Assembly (NCBI RefSeq): GCF_001039355.2
Contig: NW_019774403.1
Coordinates: 72,229-136,228 of the forward strand
DNA length: 64,000 bases
DNA from: Lingula anatina
Lineage: Eukaryota; Brachiopoda; Lingulata; Lingulida; Lingulidae
Reading direction: 5' to 3'
Made by a program: the position numbers and the translations under genes. The notes below the pieces were generated by a model. The model was not told where the DNA came from. It made no database searches and saw nothing but the letters and a program-made list of their open reading frames with translations. Below are positions 31,480 to 46,140 of the stretch, piece after piece. Within the stretch, counting starts at the first letter, position 1. Each line of letters opens with the position of its first letter.

Positions 31480-34400
31480 ATTTCATAGCAAAAGGAGAAA
31501 TATATAAATTGATTTGACATTCATCAGCTCAAATTTTTATCATTTCTGATCAATAAATTCTGGGACTGTATTATTCTAAACTCTCCGCGAGGGACTGCTC
31601 GCATGAGATGACCTTTGCGTAAAACTCCACAGAGAAAATACTAAACATTTTTCATATTATCTCAAACTCTGGTCTTGGCAGCCTGATGACTTTATACTTG
31701 TGCATATTTCATGAATTATTAGGATAACTATGGCAAAATGTACCTACAATTACGTGCATACTGTATACAATAACATGTATATATATTTTTATATTAATTA
31801 ATTTTTTTATTTAAGGTGAGTAAAAATGACGTGTCTTATTCTTAAGAAATGTTCTTACCCCCCCCCCCACATCCACCCTACTTCCACATTTACTTTAAAC
31901 CCTAATAGATACTCAATGCACAAAGACCCAAATTTTTCTCCCATTCAGCAAAAGCATAAACTATAACAATAACTCATTTAAATTATAAAAAAATTACATT
32001 ATATCCCAAAGCAGTGTTTTGTTACAATTGCCTGCAAAAAATGACAAGTGACTTGCCGAAAGATACATTCTTGGAATAAAAGAGGCAAATAAGTCAGGTA
32101 TCTGGCGTTTTTGAATAATTGCTATACATCATATCAAATAATCTAAATCGGGCAGCTTCACCATTTTGCACCACAAAATATATTTCATCTAAAGATTTTT
32201 ATCAGTTTAAAACATAAAACCCCAAAGATATTTTTTTCCACCCACAACCCTTAATTTCTGTTCACATACAAGCAAAAACCAAAATACAACGTAAAAGCAT
32301 TTCCTTCCTATGACTGCCTTCACTCATCAAGACAGCAATAATAGCATTACACAAGGAATACAAACTAGCCCATTATTTAGCTAGCATGCCTAATTATCCT
32401 AATGTTAACATTGCCATTATGAAAGTGATTTAACGGAGACTCTCCCAGCATATCTACTGCATGTAATTATAAGGAAACGCATAGTGGTTAAAATCAACCA
32501 CCACCACTTTCTTAGTTTTATTGCATAAATATTTAGAAAGATTGTTCATTGTTCATCAGGACACTTCATTTGAGAATGCTGAACCCGGAAAAATTTGTAG
32601 AAAAAAAGTATCATTACCACATGGAGGAGAATTCAGATAACTGCTCCAATTACTGGAACTAGCATGCTTTAATTTTGTGAGCTATGTGAACACGAACTTG
32701 GGACAGTAGCAGGACTGGCATCATCTGAATCGTGGAGTTCGTGAACATGCCCAAACTGTCGAACAGTAAGATGCATTAGTTCTCGAGAAACCCCACTAGT
32801 TGATGTAACTGCCTGGTTTGGGATTTCAAACCTCATTTAACTGAGAGATTTCTTACCTCAATGCTTGGTCAATGATGTTAAAACTAACTTATATTTCTAT
32901 GCTGTCTCCCCAAAGGATAACAGAAACAAGGCGAAAATATGATATATACTTCTGAGAGTTTTCAGAAGGCCAATATACCTAACATTTTAGTAAACAAGTT
33001 TTGTGAATTCAGAGCATGTTTACACAATATACAGATTGGATCAACTTACATTCAAACCTGGACCAGTAAGTATGCATTGAGATGGCAACTAAAATCCTTC
33101 TTGCCTGGGTTTTCAAGTGCTTGGATACTAAACAGGGTGTGACCAAAAAGGCATGAAAATAAGGTTTTTAAAGCCAAGTCCGACTTATTGTCACATCAAG
33201 CAGGCTAACACATCTAACACAACAAGATATTTTGATTTTTTTTAATAATACACACTGTAACAAACTACAGAGTGCTCAGTCATGGTCTACATAATACAAC
33301 ACATGGGAGAAATTATCATTTTACTTACTGTCACTGTACAATCTTTTGACCACCACCACACTGGACACATCACTTATAACACATTGTCAGATATATAACA
33401 CAATCACAGTGGACTTTTAAATAATCCACAAAAATGCAAGCATAGAAGACTGCATATAAATAAATATAAATATATCTATAAATGTCAGGTATTTACATGC
33501 TAGATTGTCACATCTAACGCAATATTAAACTTGTATCACATCTATATCCAACTCACTATCATTCTATTTCAACTAAAAAGAAAGAGCGATGTCCTAGAAA
33601 TACAGGCAAAGGTTAAAAAAAAAAAAGAGTTTGAAGCAAAAATGAAAACAATTGATATGAGGGCCTTCTTACTCACTATGTATATATTTCTGTATCCAGC
33701 ACACAATATAAACATGAAAAATATAAAAAATGAAATGACACACTATCTTCACAGTGATTATGTTTTCCTATGACACCAGCATATTAAAAAATATTTTATC
33801 TTTTTCCATCAAAAATGTGTACTTTTCACCAGCATGCACCCTCACTTCAATTGCATCCCAAATTTGCATGAAAATTACTCACACATTTCATACCATTAAC
33901 TTTTTCCAATATTCACTTTTTTCTAAACTGATATCATTTTCTGTTGCTTACAAAAGTACTTTTGACATAATCCAATCTATGCCATTTGGAATTATATAAA
34001 CCATTTTTATCAATACTACAAACAACAAATTGTTTTAAAAAATACATAATATCCAATTGCGATTTATTTTAGTGAGAAAATACAGCAACATTTTCTGTTA
34101 GCTTAGTACCAATCTTTTGAAAAAATTATATTTACTAGAACAGGCTCTGCCACAACTAATATTAAACACAGTTTCAGTTCCCGAATTACCTGTTTAATTC
34201 ATTAGACATCAGTCTTCAACCACTGTTAGTCTGGTGCTTGGTCCCTGAAAATAACACATCAAAGTAAGCATCAAGGAATTAAATAAATGTGCAAAAGTAA
34301 ACTGGGTTCAAACTGTCTACCATATTAAGTTTTAGTTATTTATTTACTGACCGACAGTGTACTTTTGGAAAGAAAATGAGATGATTGTGATAACAAGGAT

Positions 34401-37400
34401 AATAACAACAACAATAACATCTCTCTCTTTCTCTCTCTCTCTGTATAGGTGTGTGTGTGTATGTGTGTGTGTGTGTGTGTGTATGTGTGCGAACCCACAT
34501 GTACGTAAGTATGTGTTCCTAGACTTTTTACTTTTATGTTAACCAACATCCATATGAAGACAAATAAGCTGCATGTCATATCCCATGCTCAAGCCACCTT
34601 CTTACAATGTAAATCATGCAATTCTTACATCCATGACTTTCATTCCTTGCATTCCATCTACACCTTCCTTTGTCTTTCTCAACTTCTTCTTTCCACATTA
34701 AATGGGATATTCTAATCTGCAAGACATGGTTAAAACTGACAACTACTTACAACGCTGTGACTAAGATCTTCAGATAATCATGGTGTTTACCTATATTTTA
34801 CCCATTAACTGACAAATTTGACTTGCCTGCACTACTGCCCTAAGGTGCTTTGGTTATCACAATATTTACCTGTACTTTCACCTTTACTAAATAGACCACT
34901 TGTGCTCTTCTGCTATTGCACTTGACCAACTTCTTTTTTTACTTTCATGCATTTACCAATATTCCTTCTCTAAAATGATTAACTCCCTACAAAATACGTC
35001 ATTATGGAAACTTAAGTTTTTACACCATTATATATCCTCATACAGAACTAACCTACTTTCTATTGCTAAGTAAATTAGTGAGATATCCATGTATATGTAT
35101 GTCAGTAGGCAAGACACATACTATCCCTATATTATATACTTTAAAATAAATTCCATGTTTTTAACAGCGCAAAGTTTCTATCAATTATGAATATAAACCT
35201 GCTGTATTTTTAACTACTTATCAACAATATCAGTTCTACCTGTTGCTCCTGCAATTCTGTTGGATCAGTATACGTACTAATTAAAGAAGTTACCTGTAAT
35301 CTGACCTTGCCCAACAGGTGACAGGAAATACTTTATCAACCCCCAATCAATGCTAAATCTGGATTCTTTATCTCCGTCTTTTAATCTATCTTGGTTACAT
35401 ATTCAAACCCTAAGCCAGAACGTGTACACAGAAAAATCATGTATTGCTAAGTAAAATCAAAATGCTACAGTCTTCTCCATACCAAAGTGCCAATGGTATT
35501 TTTGTTTTGTTTTTTTCTCCTTTTTCTTTTTCCTTTCACTAGTTATACCATTAACTTGCAATCTATAACCCCCTCTTCTTATCACCTGTCAAAACAAATA
35601 CCTATCTGATTAAAAAACTAATTAAAATGTACCTTGCTTCTTGTTACAGCTTCCAATTCACTAACACCTTTCTCTCTGTTGGCACGTCGCTTAAACATAA
35701 GGAGGTGCCCTTCCAGTCCGATTAAAAATACGTCCTTGTAGTTTAAGGATGGTAGTCTTGTTTGTTAACACATAATACCACTAAAAATAGATTACTCATG
35801 ACTTTAAAATGCAATCTGACAACCAAATGACAGATTAAAATGCAAGCCTCTTCTCTGATATTTATCTGGCCCGTGCAAGAGAGGATAATATTGATATCAT
35901 CTTAATGTGCAATTCTGGTGCTAGTTGAACACTTCAGTCCAGTATGTGAATTAATGAGAAAACTGAAAGTCAATTAATAAAATAGTTTTAAAATATTAAT
36001 GCAGTACTCAGGCACACTTGTTGTATGCATAAGTCAACACAAGACACGAAAATCATATTCAGAGTGGCACTGGCTGAGTTTATTCCTGGCGTAAAATGTA
36101 GTAATAACTGGATAAAAATGTAGAACATCGACAAACCACCAATAACACAAATCACAAACACACAACAGCAAAATAATATTTACTATTACGACTTTAAAAT
36201 CTTGTTTCAGCATTTGATAAAATAGTTGGTTTTGTGCCAAAAAGTAAAATGTATACGTATATACACAGGTTATATATTACATCAAATGCACTTAGCTACA
36301 TCTTAGCAATTACACATACTATGTTTTATTTCCATGGTGATTATAATTGAAGATCATCAATATCTTGAAAAATTGAGCGTAAAACAAATGTCCTTTAGTA
36401 ATGCCTTTTTTATTTATTTTTAGATAAGTGTTGATAAAATCAATTTATTAGTCAGTCTAAAAATCTCCAGAATTACTGTGTTTACGTGATACGTGCCCTG
36501 TATTACAATATAACAATAATAGCAACTGTTCCTTCTCTAACACTAGATTATAAACCACAATTGTTTACTTAAAGTCAGGATGGAAAATTATAACTTAGGA
36601 ATGATGCAGCAAGAAAAAAATTCTTTTTTTTTATTTAGTATGACGTAAATGTGCTGCAGGTTTGTCATTTCTGATTTGCCCCAAAACAAACAGAGCATGA
36701 AGTTCCTGGCCTGTATCATAGTGAAGAAATGGGAAAAAATAATACAATAATATAATATTATAAGGATGAGAGAGAGAGAGAGAGAGAGATCTAAACCATA
36801 AACTGATAGCTAATACACAAATAATGAGTTAAGCCAAAACAAATCAACATTGGGGGAGGGGGAAAGTGAGAGAGAGAGAGGGAGTTGAAAGCAAGGGAGG
36901 AGTGAAAGCAGTGAAGTGATGAGCATTATGACAAAACAGGAGAGATAAAACTACAGAATAACAAGCAAACAAGTAGACAAACATGACAGCCTCAACTCCT
37001 CTCCTGGTGATTTGATCAACTCAAAATGAACTTTGGCTGCCAACTGGGGGCGGAAATATCATCAATGGTTGGTAGTGGATTCCCCTGGGCTCAGATCAGT
37101 CAATAGCTGTCAGAGTGCTCAGTCTTAACTGTATTCCCACTGTTGCATCAATGTAGCAATAATTTATTTCTTTACCCATCTATATGTTAGCTTGTCCATT
37201 CTGCTCAGGTCCCTCCAACGCCATTTGCCTGGGTTTCTTTCATCCTGGGTTGGACTTTTTGCCTGTTGAATTTTTATCAACTGATGAAGTTCAAGACATT
37301 TATGATGGTGATCGCCTGTATTTCTACTCCAAAAATTATATCTAGTTCCAATGGCTTATATTCTACAAGAAGTTTTATCTCAGCTCAAAAAAAAAAAAAA

Positions 37401-37429
37401 AAGGATTCTTATGCACAAACACATACTCA

Positions 37430-37471
<42 letters not shown>

Positions 37472-40400
37472 GAAGTTTTTGAGAAACAGGCCTAATGAAA
37501 ACTTATAAAATTATGGTAACAGATATCTTAAATGACATATATGTACATTGTCATTGTTTAGAAAATAAAGAAAAAAAAACATACTTATCTCTGACTCAAC
37601 AGTAATAAATATATAACATATCATGACGTACTTCATGCTCAACCCAACTAAAAGTGATACTTATACAAAGGTCAAGCTTCAGTATAATCAGTCCTTCAAA
37701 GAAGTTCACCTTTTTATACCAGTAATAATATGCACACAATGACACTTTGTAAGATGTGAAAAATAGTCCACTTGTTCTTCTTTTGGAATATTTCTCATGT
37801 GAAATAACGTCGACCTTGATTGAAAACATTTATCAAGTTATTTGTCCCTAACGGAAGAAGTGTTGGCAACAATCACCAGTGAAGAAAATGAATTGTTGTG
37901 GGGGGAAAAAGTACCTACATTTCTTCAAAAATTTAACAAAGGAAAAACGAATAAGTTTACAGATTTTCTCACCTGACCAAATACTTACTATAATTTATCA
38001 TTAATGCAAGGCAAAATTAGCTAGCTCCAGTTCCCACCATTTATCATACCTAAGAAGACCAAGTCTGAATTTTCACCTCCCCTCCAACACACATATATAG
38101 TTTCATGAATAATTTACATTTTGAAATAATAACATATTTGGAAGAAGTGAAGAGCAAAATCTTAAAAACATCTACCTTATTCAACTGTCCCTGTCCGCCT
38201 GACCTCATAATATAAAGAATCCTGCAGTTACAGTCTACATTTTTTCAAACTTTTCGCACATAAAGTACAAAAATGATAAACCACTTCCTTGCCCAGTCAA
38301 TGGTAATTACACTGGTAAGTTAACACAGTTCATCTGTGACTGACATTCAAGGGCACTTTGCTGCTGTTTGACTGTCAACCTCTCGGACCACCATATTGTA
38401 ACGAGAGAAACTGGAAAACACCTGAGGCCGGGCTATAAATAGCCCCAACTTCCACCAGTACAGGGATGTGTTGCACATTTATTCATGATGGTTTTATCTG
38501 GATAAGTTGTTTTGCTTGGCATTATTTCAATGGAGATTATCTGGATGGTATGGGCATTAGAAAAGATATATGGCCGAGAGGTAAATTGGTTTACCGGGAG
38601 ATGTCAGCGTTGCACATTTGACCCCATTTTCCTGTCTTATAAGGCAACCATAATATTTTCAGAGACGTAATAATATGCAATAGATGGTTTTCTTTTTCTG
38701 CCTTGTATTTGTCTAAGTAACTGCGGGCTTGTCTTTCCATTTGTCTTTCTATTTGTCTCTTCATCTGTGTTTCTGAATGTCTTTTTCTTTTTCCATCTGT
38801 CTGTCCATCTGTCCATTTACTTGTCTACAGCTGTCACATATTCAATACCCATTTTGTTATTTTCTGAAATATCTATGTCAGATGCTTCCTCCACCCCCCC
38901 CCCCCCCCCCCCACCACACAGCTTTAATTTCCTCCTCTCACTACTAATTCCTTTCTTCATCTCACTATTTTCTTGGCTAATTTTCTCAAATATGTCAATC
39001 TCTGTTTCTTACATAACTATTTCCCTTTATGTCTTCCCCACCCGCCCATTCTTGGATGAACCTATGACCCATTTCCTTGCTTATATCCTGGAAATATATC
39101 TCCCCTCCACCACCTCTTTTCCCTTTCTCATTTCCACTCTCTTTCCTTCCTTCATTTGTTCAGCTACACATCATTTATCTGAACATGTTCTCAAGAAAAT
39201 TTCCCAATAAGATCAAACATAATGCTCAACTCAGTCTTAGTTGCATCAGGAACTTTTGTATGATTTTACCAAAGACAAAGTAAAATAGTTAAAAGTGTTT
39301 TGCCTGATATCTTTCATTTGCTGCAGAATGGGTTTTTCATTATTTCTTTTATAAAGATAGGAAAGTTGGTAGCATAACCAAGGCCCTTTGATAAAAGGCA
39401 GAAATGTGATGCTAAATAGGTGGAAAAAACATTTTTATTCTCTCCAAAATCTAATTCTTATTTTTAGCAATACTCTTATAAGGTTCAACTTTTTGATGTG
39501 AAAGAATTCTTAGTGAGGCCAACAAGATAGGCTCCTTTGCATTTTTCACATTTATCAATAATTTTGAAAATGTGCAATAATCACTACAGACTTATATAAA
39601 CCTTGACAAATTCAAATAAAATGCATTTTTATTAATAATGAAAACAATTAAAAAAACTTTCATCTTCTCTACAGCAATTCATCTTTGATTTGGTGAAAGA
39701 TTTCTTCAACTTTGCAAACTGTACTGGTTTACCGCAAGGAAAAAAAAAACGAGTAAAGTGAACCCTGGAAACAACTGAGAAGACTATTATTTGCACTGAC
39801 AGACCACAATGTTATATTGCAACTTATTGATCACCTGCTTTTTTTTTATAAAACCACAATTAATGTAATAGCAGTTATTGCCTACAGCAACTTATATTGC
39901 CTCAGCACTTAAATCATTGAAGACAAAAACAATTAAGATATTTCTAAAATAAATTAGCCAATCAGTCTCATTAATCACTAAAAAAAGCTACTCCCTCCAA
40001 TAGCACATCTACCACTTTATTATATATAATTATATGGAGTCAGAAAGACATACATCAGAAGAATTTATTCTAGAAGTCAGTATAAATGAGAAAAGTGAGC
40101 CTGATTTACAAAAAAAAAAAAAAAAAAAAAAAAAAAGACCAATATTTTACATCAAAAATTAACCCAATCACTAGACTACTACAAATCTATCTAAGATTGA
40201 AGTAAAAAAATTAAATCTTCTGTCTTTGAGTTAAGAAAAACTTTTGATACAACTTCTACCATGAAATTGGGCCTAGCTAAAGGTAGCCTATTTATTCAGA
40301 TGGTACCTCAAAAGCATTAACATTTGCACGCAAGATGTGGCCACAGCTTCTCTCTGTAACCTTTTCCCAATGATACACTACTAAACCCCTTTAACTGAAG

Positions 40401-42345
40401 ACAACTGCATGGATCTTTAGGCATATTCTGACATATATTTAGATTAAGTAAACAGAATAATAAACTAATGCCATATCATCTGGCAATGGGGAAAATCATG
40501 AGCTTCTTTTTTTCTTTCTCTTTTTTACAACATATTTGTTGTGAATAAGACTAATTTATTATTTCTCCAACTTTGTTTGTTATATATATATGTATATACA
40601 ACATGTCTCCTATACTGTGTTCATTCTGAAATAATAAAAATAACCAAAGACCTGCCAAACATAAACTAAATTTAATTAAATGCTTAAAAGCTACTGACAA
40701 TCTTAAATGTTTCAATTTTTTGCCTAATTTACCAGTAACCAAGTGATTTTTTACTTCTGATTTGACTAAAACCATGGTAATGTTAAATATTCATTGTGTA
40801 AATTACATTTAAGATATAAGGTGCCGCTACACAATGGGCCACAATCTTGTCAAAAGGATCTTGATTCCATAAACATATAAAAGAAAAATATAAACAAAAT
40901 CCAATAAATGGCCATAAGAAATACTGTCCTAAACTAGTCCAGCTGCATCCAATTAGAACAATTACATGGTCTATAAACTAGTAATATACTTTCAGCTACA
41001 TATATATAAACTAAACTATATATACTTGCCAATATGAATACAGCAGTTTCCTCTTCAAAGACCCAATTTGCAGCATGACAGCTATTATATAACACCAATT
41101 CAATGCAAAACTAGATCAATTAAGGTCTTTATCCCATGAACACAAAGGTTATATCAATTATATTCTTCACATTGCTATTTAAATGTCCACAACGATAAAA
41201 CTGTTGTAATTATTATTATTGTCATCATCATCACCATCATCACATCTATTATCATTTTTTTTTTTTTTCATTTCAAACCAAACTAAGAGGAAAAATGCTT
41301 TACTAAATATGCAGTGAATTTTCACACATTGAAAATGATTCAATTGACTTATTTATTTATTTATTTATTTGTTATTGTTATTATTATTATTATTATTTGA
41401 GAGTGGGGCAGAAAACCATTACATCCAACTTTTAGTCACCATGTGTAATGACAGCATGCAGGATCTTAGCCAGGCAACTGTTCCACTGTCTTCTGTACTC
41501 AGTATTTCAATTTAGGACTTCCATTCTTGCAGACTTAAATATATATATATATTTTTTTTTTGGCCATATGAAGTCAACAGGGCCTGTCTCAGTAAAAAAA
41601 ATCCCTATTTCAAAACCCTGGCTAAATCACAGGAAGCAGGAAATGGGTTATTTCTAGATGTTTTAAGGCTATGAAGTGCAAAATCTAAAGTAACATATTT
41701 TCTGGCATAGAGAAAGATCAGAGATGATAACTTTGCCAGGATCAAGCTGTTCGAGGAAAAAAACGGTGTCCATGCGTGCATACTTAAAGGGGTGCAGACA
41801 TGCACTTGTGTGCACGCATTCGTTATAAAAATAGGAATGATAACTGCTGCAGTTTCTGCCACTTTATCCACTGTGTTCATCACGGAAGCAATGGCACCAG
41901 TAAAGAGTTGAGCTAGTACAGGTATTGCACACCTGGTATGCTAAGAGTACAGGTAAATGCAGGTGAGATAAATGAAACGTACATCAGTGGGAAAGATGAC
42001 ACATGTCAGGTGTTGACCAAGGGCTTTGTGCACAAAAGAACATCAGTCAAACCTTGGTGTGTTTTATCTCAATATATATCCATATATAAATCAGCTGAAG
42101 TCTTCTTCTAAGATGATATAGGGTTGTAAATTAACATATGTCTTATGTTTAAGGTTGATAGGAGGGTTGTTTAGTTTTGTAGCTAAATGAGTGAAGATGT
42201 TCAAAAAAAAAAAAAAATGAAACTTTTTAGTAAATAATGAGACAGTTTTGTGATTGGAGTAAATCCCTAGCATGTTTCAAATGCCCGCACACAAACATGT
42301 GCATGCACTAAAGCACACAAGCAACCATCCAAGGTTTGCAAATTT

Positions 42346-42393
<48 letters not shown>

Positions 42394-42623
42394 CGTATAA
42401 AAGTGTGGATCAGCAGGTTATCCTCCCTAATCTTAAAATAAATCTGCAGCAATTCATTAGAATAAAATTAAACTCAAGAAAATGACCAAATACACAGTCG
42501 GACACACTTTTTACTTGTCTGTAAAAAAAAACAGTAATATGAAAATAAATGAACACAAAACAAAATAAAGAAATAAACTTAACTTAACTTTCTACTCAAT
42601 GTACAATCCAACCATCTTCCTAT
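24843..42623. other. Noncoding stretch, probably DGK 5'UTR intron or upstream DNA
   Basis: 17.8 kb without a gene I can support; the open frames here are low-complexity or chance. It holds many simple repeats: GA near 26252-26300 and 31448-31474, poly-G near 27910-27922 and 29716-29732, GT near 34448-34486, CA near 37437-37469, C-run near 38893-38912, poly-A 40111-40136 and GT 42346-42390. A TCTG/TTTC-rich patch lies near 38730-38830. Confidence 0.55.
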
Positions 42624-43065
42624 TAGTCTAGTGAGATTTCCACAAAATGTGAATAGTAGGGGCATTTTGGGGTAAAAGTTGGGAACCAGGCTTATTGGCA
42701 TAATTTTGGCATGCTGAATCCGATTTACCCGGTTCCCAAGCGAAATTTTGCGTTTTTAACGGTCTAATTTGCAAAAAACAAAAATGGCCGCCAGATTTCC
42801 AATTTTCTGCAATATCTCTATAACTAGACAGGCGAATATGACAAATGAACTGTCCTTACCTATATTTTCAGGGTCGAAGAACATCATTAAGATATTTCTG
42901 TTAGAATTAGATTTACCCAATTTTCCTCAATATGCAAATTAGGACCGCCATTACAGAAAAACCGTTTTATTTCTGTATCTCTGCAACTAAGCAAGCAAAC
43001 ATGACGCATGGAGTGCCCACACCCATGTTTTCAGGGTCAAGGAAAGTGCTTAAGACATTTTCACT
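42624..43065. repeat. Left long terminal inverted repeat
   Basis: It pairs with the right arm at about 85-90% by eye. The arm shows internal similarity: two successive stretches each end in a 'tttcagggtc' word. Confidence 0.75.
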
Positions 43066-43689
43066 ATAGCCAAATCAGTAATAAGTGCTACACTGTCACA
43101 CTGTTGCAATTATTCGAATTTGAAATGAATTTGGCGATTAAATACTGTGCTGCCATTGGGATGTAAACATTGGACCACACAATTGCCCCTTTTACCTAGA
43201 AAAAGGTGATTCCCTTATTAATGCAATGGAAGGATTTACTGAATCAAGTAATTCATGTGATGCAATGTACAGACTTGACATTTAACATAATAGTAATAAT
43301 AAGTTTATTGAGCACTAAATGATACTACAGTATGAATGCATTTGCAGGCTCACTAGACTACATTATTTACACAATTTATAAGAATATACATTTATATATG
43401 GAATTTTTTTCAAACATATTTTCTTTGATTTTTCCCCATCTGTTAGAACACTTGTTATCATGTTCGATATGGCTTTAATAAATCATCCCTAGTTAAATTA
43501 TCAAAAATTTAATTTAAATATTCAAATCAGCATTATAAACAGCACATTGGTAAATTTATAGCAGATAAAAACAAGGTACTGAATTCTTATGAACTCAATA
43601 TTATCAAAAATATCAGGTGGTAAGGATTTTCTCTTAAACAAAAGAATCATCAAGACAAATTTAAGAAATGGAAACAGTTAATAATACGT

Positions 43690-44662
43690 GCAGCCTCCTC
43701 TAGCTGCAACCGGAGCCCTCATTCGGCGAGGCATTCCTACAGAGAGGTTTCTGAGAGTTTGATCCAGTATTGTTCCACGCATCAGTCAGAGCTTGTCTAA
43801 GCTGGTGCAGATTTGTAGGCTGGACCGGAAAGCTTTTGATTCTGCGAGTGATTTCTGCCAATAGGTTCTCTATTGGATTCATGTCAGAGGTTTACCTCTT
43901 GGTTTTGCAGAAAAGCAGTTATTGCATGGGTATGGTGTGGTCTGACATTGTCATCTTGAAGGATGAAGTTGTCCTGGAAGTACCTTCTTGCAAATGGCAA
44001 GCAAGTATTCTCTAAAATGTCCCTGTATTTCTTCTGGTTGAGGTTTCCATCAATTGCCACCAATGGTGGTTTGGCTCCAGCGTGGAAACTGGCCTATACA
44101 CAGAAACTGCCACCAGTCACTGTAGGGGTGACACAAGCCTCGTGAAGTACCTCGTTTGGAAGCCTACGGACTCTGATTCGGCCATCGCGGCAGTGGAGCT
44201 CAAACCTTGCCTCCACTTAAAAAACCACATGAACCCAGCGCTGTGGCTGGAACCGCAAATGGTGTCTAGCCCACCGTTGACGCAGACATTGGTGTTGCTC
44301 TGTTAATAGAGGCTTCCTTTGAGGTCGCCTAGCGTGGTACCCGGCTAAAAGTAGCCTTGCGTTCAGTGGGTTCTAGTAACAAGCTTTTGAATGGTAATTT
44401 GCCACTCATTTTGTAGAGCACTGGTGTTTTTGTCCGGTTGTTGCGACATAACTGCAGAAGCAAGCGGTCTTCCCTTCTGGTGGTGACTTTCAGACGTCCT
44501 GGTCGTGGTCTCTGTAAGACTAGAAACTGCTCCCTGGGACACATTCAGCTGTCTGGCAATAGCAGTTTGCTTCTGCCCATTCTGGCATAATGCAACAATA
44601 GTGTGGCAAGTTGCTGCCGTTAGTTCACATACCATAAGGTCAGCTAAGATTCTGCAAAACAT
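43690..44662 (-). pseudogene. Tc1-like transposase, decayed, nested in the outer element
   Basis: Minus strand. The N-terminal helix-turn-helix region (CHTIVALCQNGQKQTAIARQ, 44363-44662) resembles Tc1/mariner DNA-binding domains. The middle (about 43900-44090) reads DGNLNQKKYRDILE and FILQDDNVRPHHTHAI, the DDE-domain region around the second Asp. The C-terminus (43700-43882) reads NPIENLLAEITRRI and QLRQALTDAWNN. These lie in different frames and the usual stretch before NPIE is missing, so the copy is inactive. Confidence 0.85.
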
Positions 44663-45142
44663 GAAACTCTTCTGACTGGGTATTACCGAAATATGAAGAC
44701 TTATTCTGCTGAATTGATGCCTTTTATACGAATTCTGTAACCAGCCAAAGAGGACTGCTCAGAGAAACTGCCACATATTACCTAATATAACCGCGCTTCA
44801 GAGAAATCAGCCTAATGAACAATAACCGACACACCTGGCTATACATATAGCTGATCACAATTAACATATGTGATCAACTTTTCTAAAGAAAAAGTTAATT
44901 TATTATCAACACTTTGTTTTTGAACAAAAATATTCCATATTAAATGTCAATCTGTATATGTGTACTTCAAGTGCACGATGTCATCTCACCTCATTTATTT
45001 CAGCGATTTTTCCATTAGCTTATCACTGGTTACCCATTGCTATCATTTGAATTTAAATAACCAGATTTCTTGAATTTTAGCTTTTATCTTCTGATGATCT
45101 ATTGAATCCAATTGAATTATTGGCGATCCGGAAAACATTCCT

Positions 45143-46140
45143 GTGTTTATAGAAAGTTTGAAGTCTGAGCAGTTTCTCATGCTTCTGAATGATTTCGTTG
45201 AGAGCAAATTCAGTGATGTGAACTTTGTCTTCTGGTGGGCCTACATGGACATGGTATCCATACTACTGCAGTTTACTCGGGCACAACGGGACGGAATGTG
45301 GGACTTTCATCTCCACACGTTCAGTCAGATGTTGCCATTCTTCATAAGGTGCGACCACTTCAATTATTCAAGATGGAGTCCAGTGAAGCAGAGATGCACC
45401 AACTACCAGAGGCTGTGGAAACACAGTTCCAAAGGGCAACTTCGTTGTCAAGCGTTCATTTCTGAAGTTAAACCAAGTAGATCCCTAACAAGCAATGGAG
45501 TGGATAAATGGTACGGGAAAGAAAGGAGGCGGAATCATAGGTATCACAAAAACAACATCAGCACTTTGTTGATGGACACTTTTGTATGCAGCTGAAACGC
45601 TTGCTATGTTCAGCCACTTTCCTAGCAGTGTGCGTTTTCAAAGTGAAGCTACTCAATCAGGACGAGGATGCATTGCTCTTGGTCTTCATGAGATTCAAGG
45701 TGCAGTGGTAGATTTAGGGGAGTGACAGGGGGGTCCTACGAGGCAAATGGGACAGTTGACTTGCCGTCTCTCTTTAAGCATGAACTTCTCCCGGTCCCTG
45801 CATCACTTGCTGAAATGAATGGTACACTGTGCACCGGAAACAAATCCGTATTAGCAGAAATGTTAACAGAAGACGTAGTCTGCCCTGCTGAAATTGAACT
45901 GAATGAATCTTTGCCTTGCCTAACAATTGATGGGCAAGCAATGGTAGTTTCACTGGGAAAGCCTGACAATGAAGTGACTTTTGGTGGTTTTGCTGACACA
46001 TAGGTAAGAGCAGCTCTGAAGGCAGGTTCTAACTATCAGCAGTTTGACGTTGTGTTTGACAGATACAGGGAAGAAACAATTAAAAGTGCTTCTGGGACAC
46101 AACGCACAAAGTCAGTGCGACCCATCAGACAAGACATCTG
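45143..46140 (+). pseudogene. Decayed ORF of the outer transposon
   Basis: Plus strand, in pieces: 45143-45595 (with SKFSDVNFVFWWAYMDMVSI and TRAQRDGMWDFHLHTFSQML), a continuation in other frames (EMHQLPEAVETQFQ; SVRFQSEATQSGRG), and 45722-46140 (with FDVVFDRYREETIK and KSVRPIR). From memory it resembles an uncharacterised, highly multicopy invertebrate protein family with FW..YMDMV and F.RYRE.SIK motifs. Frameshifts and stops break it. Whether it belongs to the transposase or is a passenger gene is unknown. Confidence 0.6.

Noticed and set aside
38767-39283. 147-codon plus-strand open frame and overlapping frame
   Set aside because: Pyrimidine-rich low-complexity DNA with a C-run and TCTG repeats; no domain, no splice or codon support.
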